Assembly: GCA_020160755.1 (NCBI GenBank)
Contig: JAIUPN010000009.1
Span: 137,694-190,852 of the forward strand
Reading direction: 5' to 3'
DNA length: 53,159 bases
DNA from: Pseudomonadota bacterium
Lineage (GTDB): Bacteria > Pseudomonadota > Alphaproteobacteria > Sphingomonadales > Sphingomonadaceae
Shown here: one piece after another, positions 43,196 through 52,586 of the stretch
Position numbering within the stretch: the first letter of the stretch is position 1
How the letters are laid out: every line of letters starts with the position of its first letter
The notes under the pieces: model-generated
The model's input: only the letters and a program-made list of their open reading frames with translations
The model's database searches: none
Told to the model about the DNA's origin: nothing
Made by a program: the position numbers and the translations under genes

Positions 43196-45484
43196 ATGAA
43201 GAGAAATTTTGTTGCGCTGCTCGCCGCATCGGCGCTCGCCAGCCCCGGTATCGCTTTCGCACAGGACGCCGCGCCGGCTGAGGAGCAGGGTGGGCTGGAA
43301 GAAATTATCGTCACCGCGCAGAAGCGCGCCGAGGGCCTGTCGGACGTGCCGATCTCGATCTCGGCGATCAGCGGCAAGCAGGTCGAAAATTACGGCCAGA
43401 CCAATCTCGAACAGATCAGTTCGTCGGTCCCGAACCTGAAGATCACGCAGACCGCGATCGCCAACCGCATCGCGATCCGCGGTATCGCCTCGGGCGACAA
43501 CAAGGGGTTCGAACAGTCGGTCGCGATGTTCGTCGACGGCGTCTATTATGGCCGCGACCAGCTCTCGCGCCTGCCGCTCGTCGATATGGAGCGCGTCGAG
43601 GTGCTGCGCGGGCCGCAGCCGACGCTGTTCGGAAAGAATGCGATCGCCGGCGCAGTGAACATCACGACGCGCAGCCCGACCGACGAATTCGAAGGCTCGG
43701 TCAGCGGCCTTTACGAATTCAATCATAAGGAATTGCAGCTCACCGGCGTCCTCTCGGGGCCGCTGAGCGACGGCGTCGAGGCGCGCGTCGTCGGCTATTA
43801 CCGCAAGATGGACGGTTATTTCTATAACCAGAAGCTCGATCGCGACGAGCCGAACGTCGACGAGAAATATGTCCGCGGCAAGCTGGAGTTCGACAAGGGC
43901 GGCCCGTTCGCTGCCGAACTCAAGCTCGAATATGCCGACTTCGAAATGAAGGGGCAGCCGCGCGACGTGTTCGGCGCGGTCGGCAACTATAACACCGTCT
44001 TCCAGGGGCCGTTCTTCGTCAGCACGAACCCCGATTATGTCCGCGAGGACAATGGCTATGAAAGCAAGAACAAGGTGTTCGGCGCGACGCTCAACGCCGA
44101 CCTCGAAATCGGCGAGCATACGCTGACCTCGGTCTCGTCGCTGCTCGATTACAAGACGCGCGAGATCGTCGACGTCGATTTCTCGGGGATCAGCTTCCTC
44201 GACGGCACCAATCTGCGCGAGGATTATCGCCAGTTCAGCCAGGAACTGCGGCTGACGTCGCCGGGCGGCGAGACGTTCAACTATATCGCGGGCGTCTATT
44301 ACCAGCATGCAAAGCTCGACGTGCAGGACTTCACCCTGTTCAATCCGACCTTCCTGGCGCTCGGCGCACCGTTCAATGCGCTAGGCGATACGCGCAACGA
44401 CCGCGATTATGCGCAGAAGTCTGACCTGATTTCGGGCTTCGCGCAGGGCGAATTGTCGCTGACCGACCAGCTTCGCATCACGGCGGGCGCGCGTTTCAAC
44501 CATGAGAAGAAGAGCGGCAGCCGCACGCTCGCGGTGGTCAAGGGCCCGCTCAGCACCGCGCCGCTGCCCGTCGTCACCGCGGTATTCCGTGCGCTCAACA
44601 TCGAGGCGCACAGCATTTCGGGCAAGATCAGCGAAGACAGCTTCAACCCGATGGTCAATGTCCAGTTCGACGCGACCGATGACCTGATGCTCTATGCGTC
44701 CTATGCGAAGGGCACGAAGGCCGGCGGCTTCGACATCCGTTCGAATTCGCTGCCGACCTCGACGACCGTCGCAAAACCCGGAGCGTTCGAGTTCGAGGAT
44801 GAAAGCGCCAATAATTTCGAGGCGGGCCTCAAATACAAGGGGCGCAACGTCGCCTTCAACCTGTCGGTCTATCGCACCGATTACAAGGATCTGCAGGTCA
44901 ACATCTTCGACGGCACGCTGAACTTCAACGTCCGCAACGCCGCCGAAGCGCGCACGCAAGGGGTCGAGGCCGACTTCCGCGCCGCGATTGCCGACGGGCT
45001 GACGATCAGCGGCGCGGTCGCCTATCTCGACTTCAAATTCACCAACTTCACCGACGGCCAATGCTATTATCTGCAGACGCCGGGCGCGAACGGCTTCTGC
45101 GACTATTCGGGCAAGCGCAACGCGCTCAGCCCCAAATGGTCGGGGAATCTGAACGTGGACTACACCACGCCGATCACATCCGACATGAAGGTCGCATTCA
45201 ACGTCAACGCCGACTTCTCCTCCTCCTATATCGCCGCGGCGAACCTCGACCCGCGCACGCATCAGGACGGTTATGTGAAACTCGGCGCGCGGCTTGCGCT
45301 CGCACAGGTCGACGATCGCTGGGAGGTCGCGCTGATCGGGCGCAACCTGACCAACCAGCGTATCCTGCAAACCGCAAGTTCGATGCCGCTGGCGACGACG
45401 ATCACGCGCAACGCGGGTAATGCGTATAACGGCATCGTCGACCGGCCGCGCACGATCGCGGTGCAACTGACCGGGCGTTTTTGA
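43196..45484 (+). CDS. TonB-dependent outer-membrane receptor
   Basis: A 762-residue receptor. The start at ATG 43196 (GGGAGG upstream) gives the signal peptide MKRNFVALLAASALASPGIAFA; the frame runs open further upstream without meaning. It has a TonB box-like GLEEIIVTAQKRAEGLSDVPISISAISG, a plug (SVPNLKI, IRGIASGDNKGFEQSVAMFVDGVYYGRD, MERVEVLRGPQPTLFGKNAIAGAVNI), and a barrel ending in Phe. This plug type is the abundant sphingomonad class for hydrophobic or aromatic compounds. It is divergent from the oxygenase/ligase/thiolase operon and probably imports that pathway's substrate. Confidence 0.93.
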   Translation: MKRNFVALLAASALASPGIAFAQDAAPAEEQGGLEEIIVTAQKRAEGLSDVPISISAISGKQVENYGQTNLEQISSSVPNLKITQTAIANRIAIRGIASGDNKGFEQSVAMFVDGVYYGRDQLSRLPLVDMERVEVLRGPQPTLFGKNAIAGAVNITTRSPTDEFEGSVSGLYEFNHKELQLTGVLSGPLSDGVEARVVGYYRKMDGYFYNQKLDRDEPNVDEKYVRGKLEFDKGGPFAAELKLEYADFEMKGQPRDVFGAVGNYNTVFQGPFFVSTNPDYVREDNGYESKNKVFGATLNADLEIGEHTLTSVSSLLDYKTREIVDVDFSGISFLDGTNLREDYRQFSQELRLTSPGGETFNYIAGVYYQHAKLDVQDFTLFNPTFLALGAPFNALGDTRNDRDYAQKSDLISGFAQGELSLTDQLRITAGARFNHEKKSGSRTLAVVKGPLSTAPLPVVTAVFRALNIEAHSISGKISEDSFNPMVNVQFDATDDLMLYASYAKGTKAGGFDIRSNSLPTSTTVAKPGAFEFEDESANNFEAGLKYKGRNVAFNLSVYRTDYKDLQVNIFDGTLNFNVRNAAEARTQGVEADFRAAIADGLTISGAVAYLDFKFTNFTDGQCYYLQTPGANGFCDYSGKRNALSPKWSGNLNVDYTTPITSDMKVAFNVNADFSSSYIAAANLDPRTHQDGYVKLGARLALAQVDDRWEVALIGRNLTNQRILQTASSMPLATTITRNAGNAYNGIVDRPRTIAVQLTGRF

Positions 45485-45491
45485 TGCAGCG

Positions 45492-45517
45492 GGAAGGGCG
45501 GCCCGCGCCGCCCTTCC
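45492..45517 (+). terminator. Strong hairpin after the TonB receptor gene
   Basis: GGAAGGGCGG (45492-45501) pairs perfectly with CCGCCCTTCC (45508-45517) around CCCGCG, 8 nt past the stop. No T-tract follows, so it may be a weak terminator or a 3'-end-protecting hairpin. Confidence 0.5.
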
Positions 45518-45587
45518 TGTCGCGGGTGCCAGCCTTGTCGATGCATCGCCCTTGGTCTAGGGGCGGGGAGAGGTAAGGACGGCTTAT

Positions 45588-46544
45588 TTGAAACACGACC
45601 GCACGATCAGGGCCTGTTCGATCTGGCGCGCGCTCGATGTCGTCGGCGATGTTCCTGTGCTGTTGATCATGGAACAGGCGTTCCTCGGCACACACCGCTT
45701 CGACGAATTTGTCGCGCGCACCGGCCTTGCGCGCTCGGTCGTCAATGGCCGTCTCAAGAAGCTGGTCGAGGAGGATTGCTTTGCCAAGGTCCCCAAAAAG
45801 GGCGGGCGCGGCTTTCACTATGTGCTCACCCAAAAGGGCCGCGACCAGTTTCCCAACGCACTGATGATGCTGCGCTGGCAGCATAAGTGGGAAGCCGACA
45901 GCCGCGATTTCCGGGTGCAGCTCCACCACGCGGCGTGCGGCCATGCGACCGAGCCGGTGCCCGCGTGCGCGCATTGCCGTGCCGAGATCGATCCGCGCGA
46001 CGTCGACTGGCGCGAGGGGCCGGGGCTGGCGCAGGTCGTCCCGCATTATGAGCGCCGCCGTTTCAACGGCGACGTCGGCGCGCGGCGGCCGGGCGGGCGG
46101 CCGCTCGTCGACACGATGATCGAATTGTTCGGCGACCGCTGGGCGACGCTCGTCGTCCGCGCGATGTTTACCAGCATCAACCGCTTCGACGATATCCAGC
46201 GCGATACGCTGATGGCGACGAACATCCTGACCGGCCGCCTCGAACGGCTGGTGCGGCAGGGGATTTTGAAGACGGTTCCCTATTCGACGCATTCCGACCG
46301 TGTCGAATATCGCCTGACCGCCAAGGGCCGCGACCTCTACCCGGTGCTCCTCGCCTTGCTGCAATGGGGCGACCGCTGGTTTTCCGACGAACGCGGTCCG
46401 CCGTTGCTGCTCACCCACCGTCCGTGCGGCCACGATCTCCATATGGTCGCCGCATGCAGCCATTGCGGCGACGAACTGCAGCTGTCGAACAGCGGCTTCA
46501 CGATCGAGACGGCTAGCGACGCGGCGACCGGGGGCGGCGCGTGA
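45588..46544 (+). CDS. Tandem HxlR-family regulator with two Cys-His metal-knuckle motifs
   Basis: A 318-residue protein from a TTG start at 45588; no upstream ATG/GTG fits. Two HxlR winged-helix domains are fused: residues 8-105 (CSIWRALDVVGDVPVLLI ... VVNGRLKKLVEEDC) and 172-265 (DTMIELFGDRWATLVVRAMF ... ILTGRLERLVRQGIL). Each is followed by the same motif with identical spacing: C117-G-H119-x7-C127-x2-C130 and C280-G-H282-x7-C290-x2-C293, likely Zn knuckles or redox/metal sensors. It acts as a pseudo-dimer within one chain and probably controls the adjacent receptor/oxygenase genes. Confidence 0.87.
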   Translation: MKHDRTIRACSIWRALDVVGDVPVLLIMEQAFLGTHRFDEFVARTGLARSVVNGRLKKLVEEDCFAKVPKKGGRGFHYVLTQKGRDQFPNALMMLRWQHKWEADSRDFRVQLHHAACGHATEPVPACAHCRAEIDPRDVDWREGPGLAQVVPHYERRRFNGDVGARRPGGRPLVDTMIELFGDRWATLVVRAMFTSINRFDDIQRDTLMATNILTGRLERLVRQGILKTVPYSTHSDRVEYRLTAKGRDLYPVLLALLQWGDRWFSDERGPPLLLTHRPCGHDLHMVAACSHCGDELQLSNSGFTIETASDAATGGGA

Positions 46545-46575
46545 CATTGCGCCCGCCCGCGACTATAGGCGCGAT

Positions 46576-46905
46576 ATGCGGACGCTGATGCGCCTCCTGA
46601 CCGGCCTGCTGGTTTCGCTCTCGATCGGATTCGGGAGCATCGCGCATGCCGCCGAGGCGCCGGCCGCGATCACCGCGGATATCTGCGCCGAAGAAACGGG
46701 CCATACGCAGGGCGAACCCGCCAATGATCCCGACAAGATGGGGCTTCACAACCACGGCGGCTGTCATGGTCATCATCAGGTCGGTGCGGTCGGAACGCCC
46801 GATTCGGGCCTCGCATTGCCGCTTAACGGCCTGAATTTCGCTGCCGGCGCCGATTTCATGCCGCAGCTGATCCCCGACGCGAACCTGCGGCCGCCGATCG
46901 CCTGA
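46576..46905 (+). CDS. Small His-rich exported protein, head of the czc operon
   Basis: A 109-residue protein with a signal peptide (MRLLTGLLVSLSIGFGSIAHA). The mature part contains a metal-binding-like cluster GLHNHGGCHGHHQVG (five His and one Cys in 15 residues), plus a second Cys in ITADICAEETGH. I recognise no named family. Its position 60 bp before czcC suggests a periplasmic metal chaperone or sensor for the efflux pump. Confidence 0.75.
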   Translation: MRTLMRLLTGLLVSLSIGFGSIAHAAEAPAAITADICAEETGHTQGEPANDPDKMGLHNHGGCHGHHQVGAVGTPDSGLALPLNGLNFAAGADFMPQLIPDANLRPPIA

Positions 46906-46965
46906 ACCAGCCCGCGCCGCCGGTCCGTCCGGCGGCTGATTTCGGCTTGTTCAGGATAATTCCCA

Positions 46966-48231
46966 ATGAAAGCATATCTTGCGGCCATTCTGGCCGTTCC
47001 GCTCTGTGCCGTTCCGGCGCAGGCGCAATCATCGCCCCCGTCCGCGGGCGGCGAGGTGCTGACCCTTGACGAAGCGCTGGCCGATGCCGGCGCGACCACC
47101 CCGCTGGCACAGGCGGCCGAAGCGGGCGTCTGGGCCGCCGAGGCCGGGCGCAGCGTCGCGAAGCTTCGGCCGAACCCGTCGGTCAGCGTCGACACCGAAA
47201 ATGCGCTCGGCACCGGGCCGTATCGCGGATTCGACGAATCCGACACGACGGTGGCTTTCGCGCTGCCGGTCGAACTCGGTGGAAAAAGATCGGCGCGCGT
47301 GGCGGCCGCCGATGCCGGTATCCAGCGCGCGCACGTCGACCTTGCGGTTGCCGATGCGGACCGGCGCCTTGCGGTGACCGAGGCCTATGTTGTGGCCATC
47401 GCTTCGGAACGCCGGGCGGTCGTTGCCGAAGCGCAGGTCGCGGTCACGACCGAGAATCTGCGTATCGCGCGCGACCGGGTGATGGTCGGCGCCAACTCGC
47501 CGATCGACGAACAGCGCGCGGCGCTGGAGCAGGTACGCGCGACGACCGATGCCGAAACCGCACGCCTGACGGCCGCGGCAACGCGCGCCACGCTGATCCG
47601 ATATGTCGGCGATCGTGCACGAACCGCGCTCGATCAGCGCTGGTTCGACGTGGCGACGGACGGAACGCAGGGGCCAACGGCGCCGGTCGATGCGCGCGGC
47701 ACGCTGGCGCTGGTGGCGGCGGCGGCCGATACCGCTGCGGCGGAAGCCGGGCTCCGGCTGGCGCGCAGCCAGCGGGTGCCCGACCTGACCTTGACCGCCG
47801 GGACGCGGCGGCTCGAGGCGAGCAACGATCAGGCGATGGTCTTCGGTGTGTCGGTGCCGCTGCCGCTGTTCAACGGCGGCAAGGCGGCGGTGACGCAGGC
47901 GGCGCGCGAGCGCGACCGCACCGAAGCGCAGGGCCGGATCGCGCTGTTCGAGGCCGAGCGCGCCATAGCCGCCGCACAGGCCGATCGCGATCGCGCCGCA
48001 ACGGCGGTACGCGCGTCCGAACCGGCGCTGGCCGCCGCGACCGAGGCCGCGCGGATCGCACGCGTCGGCTATGCCGAGGGCAAGTTCGACCAGCTCATCC
48101 TGCTCGATGCCGAACGCACCCTGCTCGACACGCGCCGCGCCGGAATCGACGCGCGCGCCGCTTACCATGATGCCGTCGCGCGCCTTGAGCGGCTGACGGC
48201 CCGGCTGCCCGCCGAGGGAGACAATCAATGA
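46966..48231 (+). CDS. czcC: Outer-membrane efflux channel, TolC family (CzcC-like)
   Basis: A 421-residue protein with a signal peptide ending near VPAQAQS, then two coiled-coil-rich OEP repeats (LTLDEALADAGATTPLAQAAE and GTLALVAAAADTAAAEAGLRLARSQRVPDLTLTAGTRR), and the FGVSVPLPLFNGGKAAVTQAARERDR segment typical of CzcC. It forms the outer-membrane exit duct of the tripartite pump. Its stop overlaps the czcB start by 4 nt. Confidence 0.93.
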   Translation: MKAYLAAILAVPLCAVPAQAQSSPPSAGGEVLTLDEALADAGATTPLAQAAEAGVWAAEAGRSVAKLRPNPSVSVDTENALGTGPYRGFDESDTTVAFALPVELGGKRSARVAAADAGIQRAHVDLAVADADRRLAVTEAYVVAIASERRAVVAEAQVAVTTENLRIARDRVMVGANSPIDEQRAALEQVRATTDAETARLTAAATRATLIRYVGDRARTALDQRWFDVATDGTQGPTAPVDARGTLALVAAAADTAAAEAGLRLARSQRVPDLTLTAGTRRLEASNDQAMVFGVSVPLPLFNGGKAAVTQAARERDRTEAQGRIALFEAERAIAAAQADRDRAATAVRASEPALAAATEAARIARVGYAEGKFDQLILLDAERTLLDTRRAGIDARAAYHDAVARLERLTARLPAEGDNQ

Positions 48232-49358
48232 CGACCAAATCCAGATATCGGGCGGCGCTGCCGCTCGCGCTGACGCTCGTTCTGGCCGCTTGCGGCCAGC
48301 AGGCGGCGACCCCCGCCGAAAAGGCGGAGGCGAACGAGGCCGAAGCCGAAGGCGCGGTCCATCTGACCGCAGAGCAGATCGCGGCCGCGGGGATCGTCCT
48401 CGTTCGCCCGACCGCGGGCGCGGGGGTGCTCAGCCTGCCCGCGACGATCGAAAGCGACCCGCAGGCGACGCAGGTCGTCTCGGCGGCGATCGGCGGCCGC
48501 GTGGTCGCGCTTAACCGCAATCTGGGCGAAGGCGTCCGCCGCGGTGAGGTGGTTGCGGTCATCGAGAGCCGCGATGCCGCAGGGCTACGCGCCGAGGTCG
48601 AGGCCGCGCAGGCGCGTGCCAATCTCGCGCGCTCGAACCTCGCGCGCGAGGAGCGGCTCTTCGCGCTCAAGGTTTCGCCCGAGCGCGACCTGATCGCCGC
48701 GCGCACTGCGATGACCGAGGCGAACATTGCGCTTCGCCTCGCCTCGCAGCAGGTTGCCGCCGCGGGTGTCGGCGGCGGCGCGCTCAACCGCATCGGCGTC
48801 GTCGCGCCGATCGGGGGGCAGGTGACCGCGCGCAGCGTCGTGCTCGGCCAGACCGTGGCGCCCGACGCCGAACTGTTCCGCGTTGCCAATCTGGGACGCG
48901 TGGCGATCAATCTGTCGCTGACCCCCGCCGACGCCGGGCGCATCCGCGTCGGGACGCCCGTCGAGGTCCGGTCGGGCGCGCGCACAGCAACGGCGCGCGT
49001 CCATTTCGTGTCGCCCGTCCTCGACGCCGCGACCCGACTCGTGCCTGCGGTCGCTCTGCTCGAAAATGGCGGCGGGGTTTGGCGGCCCGGCGAGCCGGTC
49101 ACCGCGCTGCTGCAAATCGGGGCGCCGGGCGATGCGGTGAGCGTGCCGGACAGCGCGATCCAGACCGTCGAGGGCCGGACGAGCGTGTTCGTCCGCACGA
49201 AGGACGGCTTCCGCGCCGTACCGGTGACCGTCACGTCGCGCGTCGGCGGCGCGGCCACCGTCACGGGCCTGTCGGGGCGCGAGAGCCTCGCGGGCGAGGG
49301 CAGTTTCACCCTGAAGGCCGAGCTCGCGAAGGGCGAAGCCGAGCATGGGGGGCACTGA
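48228..49358 (+). CDS. czcB: Periplasmic adaptor (membrane fusion) lipoprotein, CzcB-like
   Basis: A 376-residue adaptor with lipid cysteine C22 in LVLAACGQQ. It has a lipoyl/barrel-sandwich half (VSAAIGGRVVALNRNLGEGVRRGEVVAVIES), an alpha-hairpin (about 120-170, AQARANLARSNLAREERLF) and the returning IGVVAPIGGQVTARSVVLGQTV. It joins CzcA to CzcC. No His-rich N-terminal domain is fused here, so the separate small His-rich protein may fill that role. Confidence 0.93.
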   Translation: MTTKSRYRAALPLALTLVLAACGQQAATPAEKAEANEAEAEGAVHLTAEQIAAAGIVLVRPTAGAGVLSLPATIESDPQATQVVSAAIGGRVVALNRNLGEGVRRGEVVAVIESRDAAGLRAEVEAAQARANLARSNLAREERLFALKVSPERDLIAARTAMTEANIALRLASQQVAAAGVGGGALNRIGVVAPIGGQVTARSVVLGQTVAPDAELFRVANLGRVAINLSLTPADAGRIRVGTPVEVRSGARTATARVHFVSPVLDAATRLVPAVALLENGGGVWRPGEPVTALLQIGAPGDAVSVPDSAIQTVEGRTSVFVRTKDGFRAVPVTVTSRVGGAATVTGLSGRESLAGEGSFTLKAELAKGEAEHGGH

Positions 49359-49359
49359 C

Positions 49360-52300
49360 ATGATCGCCTCCATTGTCAATTTCGCGGTCGCGCGGCGCTG
49401 GTTCGTGCTGCTCGTCACCGCCATCGCCACGCTGATCGGCGCCTGGGCCCTCGCGCGTCTGCCGATCGATGCCGTTCCCGACATCACCAACAATCAGGTC
49501 CAGATCACCGCGCGCGCGCCCGCATTGTCGCCCGAACAGGTCGAACGGCAGGTTGCCTTTCCGATCGAAACCGCGCTCGCGGGGATTCCCGGGCTTGAAA
49601 GCACGCGCTCGCTCAGCCGCAACGGTTTTGGGCAGGTTACGGCGGTCTTCACCGACGCGACCGACATCTATTTCGCGCGCGCGCAGGTCGCCGAACGGCT
49701 GCGCGACGCCGAACGCGCGCTTCCCGAAGGCGTCGATCCCGAAATGGGGCCGATCGCGACGGGGCTGGGCGAGGTCTTCATGTGGACGGTCCACATGGAG
49801 CACCGGAAGGACGACAAGCACAAGCCCGGCGAGCCGGGGATGCAGCCCGACGGCAGCTATATCACCCCCGAAGGCGACCGGCTGGTCACCGACGCCGAAA
49901 AGGCGACCTATTTGCGCACCGCGCAGGACTGGATCGTTACCCCGCTGCTCAAGCCGATTCCGGGCCTTGCCGGTGTCGACACGATCGGCGGCTATGTGAA
50001 GCAATATCAGGTCGTCCCCGACACGCAGCGGCTCGCCGCGCTAGGTCTCAGCCTTGGCGATCTGGCGACCGCGCTCGAGGCGAACAACCGCGCGATCGGT
50101 GCGGGTGTGGTCGACCGCAACGGCGAAGGCCTCGCGGTCCGCTCCGACGCGCGCATCGGCGGCGCCGACGGGCTCGCACAGACGGTGATTGCGACGCGCG
50201 GCGGCGTGCCGATCCGGCTCGATCAGGTCGCGAGCGTACGCACCGGGCAGGCGATCCGTATGGGATCGGCGTCCGAAAACGGCCGCGAGGTCGTCGTCGG
50301 AACGGCGATCATGCGGATCGGCGAAAACAGCCGTAACATTGCGGGACTCGTCTCCGAACGGCTCGATGAGATCAATGCGTCGCTGCCCACAGACATCGTC
50401 ATCCAGCCGGTGCTCGACCGCACCGGCCTCGTCAATGCGACCATCCAGACGGTGGCAAAGAACCTGACCGAGGGCGCGCTGCTCGTCATCGTCATCCTCT
50501 TCCTGCTGCTCGGCAACTTCCGCGCGGCGCTGATTGCGGCGCTCGTCATCCCGATCACGATGCTCTTGACCAGCTTCGGGATGCTCAAGGGCGGTGTGTC
50601 AGCGAACTTGATGAGCCTTGGCGCGCTCGATTTCGGGCTGATCGTCGACGGGGCCGTCATCATCGTCGAAAATGCGCTGCGGCGTATCGGCGAGCGGCAG
50701 CACCAGCTTGGCCGCACCCTCGACCGCGACGAGCGGCTCGGTGTCGTCGCCGCGGCGGCGCGCGAGATGATCCGCCCGTCGGTCTACGGACAGGCGATCA
50801 TCATCCTTGTCTATGTCCCGTTGCTGACGCTCACCGGCGTCGAAGGGAAAACCTTCACCCCGATGGCGATGACGGTAATCGTCGCGCTCGCCGCTGCGTT
50901 CGTGCTGTCGCTGACCTTCGTTCCCGCAATGTTGGCGATCTGGCTGTCGAAACCGGTCGATGAAAAGGAAGGTCGGATCATGCGCTGGCTCGGCGCGCGT
51001 TACGAGCCGGGGCTCGACCGCGCGATGGGCCGACCGCGAAAGACAATGCTCGCAGCGGTCGCGGCGCTGGTCGTCGGCGCGGGTGCCTATGTCACGCTGG
51101 GGCAGGAATTCCTGCCACAGCTCGACGAGGGCGACCTCACCGCGCAATTGCTCCGCGTCCCCGGAACCTCGGTCGACCAGAGTCAGGCGATGCAGCTTCG
51201 CGCCGAACGCGCACTTGCGGCCTTGCCCGAGGTGAAGTTCGTCTTTTCGAAGACGGGCACCGCCGAACTCGCGTCGGACCCGATGCCGCCGAACATCTCC
51301 GACACCTTCATCATCATGAAGAGCCGCAAGGACTGGCCCGACCCGCGGCTGTCGAAGGCCGAACTGACGGCGAAGGTCGAAAAGACGCTCGCCGGGCTGC
51401 CGGGGAACGCCTTCGAGATCAGCCAGCCGATCCAGATGCGGTTCAACGAGCTCATCGCCGGGGTGCGCGGTGACGTTGCCGTCAAAGTCTTCGGCGACGA
51501 CAGCGACGCGATGGCAGCAACCGCGAACCGAATCGCGGCGATTCTTCGCCAGACCGAAGGCGCGACCGACGTCCGCGTCGAACAGACCGAAGGGCTACCG
51601 ATGCTCGACATCCGGCCAAGGCGCGACGCGATGGCCGGGCTCGGCATTACCGCCGCAGCGCTACAGGAAACCGTCGCGGCGGCGGTCGGCGGGCGCGACG
51701 CCGGGGTGATCTTTGAGGGTGATCGCCGCTTTGCGGTGACCATCAGGCTCTCCGACGCCGCGCGCGCCGATTTCTCGGCGCTGGGGCAGGTGCCGGTGCC
51801 GACCCCCGCAGGCGGCTTCGTTCCGCTCGAAAGCGTTGCCGAACTCGCGGTGGTCGATGGCCCGAACCAGATCAGCCGCGAAAATGGCAAAAGACGGATC
51901 GTCGTGCAGGCGAATGTCCGTGGCCGCGATATTGCGAGCGTGGTCGAGGATGCGCAGGGTGCGATCCGCGAACAGGTGCGCCTGCCCGCGGGGCAATATG
52001 TCGAATGGGGCGGGCAGTTCGAAAATCTCGCCTCGGCGCGCGACCGGCTCGCACTTGTCGTCCCGGCGTGTTTCGCGCTGATCCTGCTGCTCCTGTACGG
52101 GGCGCTGGGCAGCGTGCGCGATGCGGCGATCGTCTTTACCGGGGTGCCGCTCGCGCTCGTCGGCGGGACGCTCGCGCTGGCGCTGCGCGGGATGCCCTTC
52201 TCGATCTCGGCGGCGGTGGGTTTCATCGCGCTGTCCGGGATTGCGGTGCTCAACGGGCTGGTGATGGTGACATCGATCCAGCAGCTGATCGCCGAGGGCA

Positions 52301-52584
52301 GGGCGCGCGCCGACGCCGCCAGAGCGGGCGCGCTGGCAAGGCTGCGGCCGGTGGTGATGACCGCGCTCGTCGCCTCGCTCGGCTTCGTGCCGATGGCGCT
52401 CGCGACCGGGGCGGGGGCGGAGGTGCAAAAGCCGCTCGCGACGGTGGTGATCGGCGGGCTGATCTCGGCGACGTTGCTCACCCTGTTCGTGCTGCCGACG
52501 CTTTACGCGCGCTACGGGCGTCCGCGCGCCGGTAGCGCCGGTATCGAAACCGTGCCGGCGGGCGCGGCGGCGGAAGGAGCCTGA
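49360..52584 (+). CDS. czcA: Heavy-metal efflux RND pump, CzcA-like (HME1 Zn/Co/Cd type)
   Basis: A 1074-residue inner-membrane proton/metal antiporter. ATG 49360 follows the czcB stop by 1 nt with GGGGGG upstream (an ATG at 49345 overlaps czcB). The TM4 motif DFGLIVDGAVIIVEN (residues 424-438) is the HME1 signature associated with Zn, Co and Cd rather than Cu/Ag pumps. The MIASIVNFAVARRWFVLL start, two periplasmic porter loops and the C-terminal VGFIALSGIAVLNGLVMV are standard. It expels divalent cations through CzcBC. Confidence 0.95.
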   Translation: MIASIVNFAVARRWFVLLVTAIATLIGAWALARLPIDAVPDITNNQVQITARAPALSPEQVERQVAFPIETALAGIPGLESTRSLSRNGFGQVTAVFTDATDIYFARAQVAERLRDAERALPEGVDPEMGPIATGLGEVFMWTVHMEHRKDDKHKPGEPGMQPDGSYITPEGDRLVTDAEKATYLRTAQDWIVTPLLKPIPGLAGVDTIGGYVKQYQVVPDTQRLAALGLSLGDLATALEANNRAIGAGVVDRNGEGLAVRSDARIGGADGLAQTVIATRGGVPIRLDQVASVRTGQAIRMGSASENGREVVVGTAIMRIGENSRNIAGLVSERLDEINASLPTDIVIQPVLDRTGLVNATIQTVAKNLTEGALLVIVILFLLLGNFRAALIAALVIPITMLLTSFGMLKGGVSANLMSLGALDFGLIVDGAVIIVENALRRIGERQHQLGRTLDRDERLGVVAAAAREMIRPSVYGQAIIILVYVPLLTLTGVEGKTFTPMAMTVIVALAAAFVLSLTFVPAMLAIWLSKPVDEKEGRIMRWLGARYEPGLDRAMGRPRKTMLAAVAALVVGAGAYVTLGQEFLPQLDEGDLTAQLLRVPGTSVDQSQAMQLRAERALAALPEVKFVFSKTGTAELASDPMPPNISDTFIIMKSRKDWPDPRLSKAELTAKVEKTLAGLPGNAFEISQPIQMRFNELIAGVRGDVAVKVFGDDSDAMAATANRIAAILRQTEGATDVRVEQTEGLPMLDIRPRRDAMAGLGITAAALQETVAAAVGGRDAGVIFEGDRRFAVTIRLSDAARADFSALGQVPVPTPAGGFVPLESVAELAVVDGPNQISRENGKRRIVVQANVRGRDIASVVEDAQGAIREQVRLPAGQYVEWGGQFENLASARDRLALVVPACFALILLLLYGALGSVRDAAIVFTGVPLALVGGTLALALRGMPFSISAAVGFIALSGIAVLNGLVMVTSIQQLIAEGRARADAARAGALARLRPVVMTALVASLGFVPMALATGAGAEVQKPLATVVIGGLISATLLTLFVLPTLYARYGRPRAGSAGIETVPAGAAAEGA

Positions 52585-52586
52585 CG

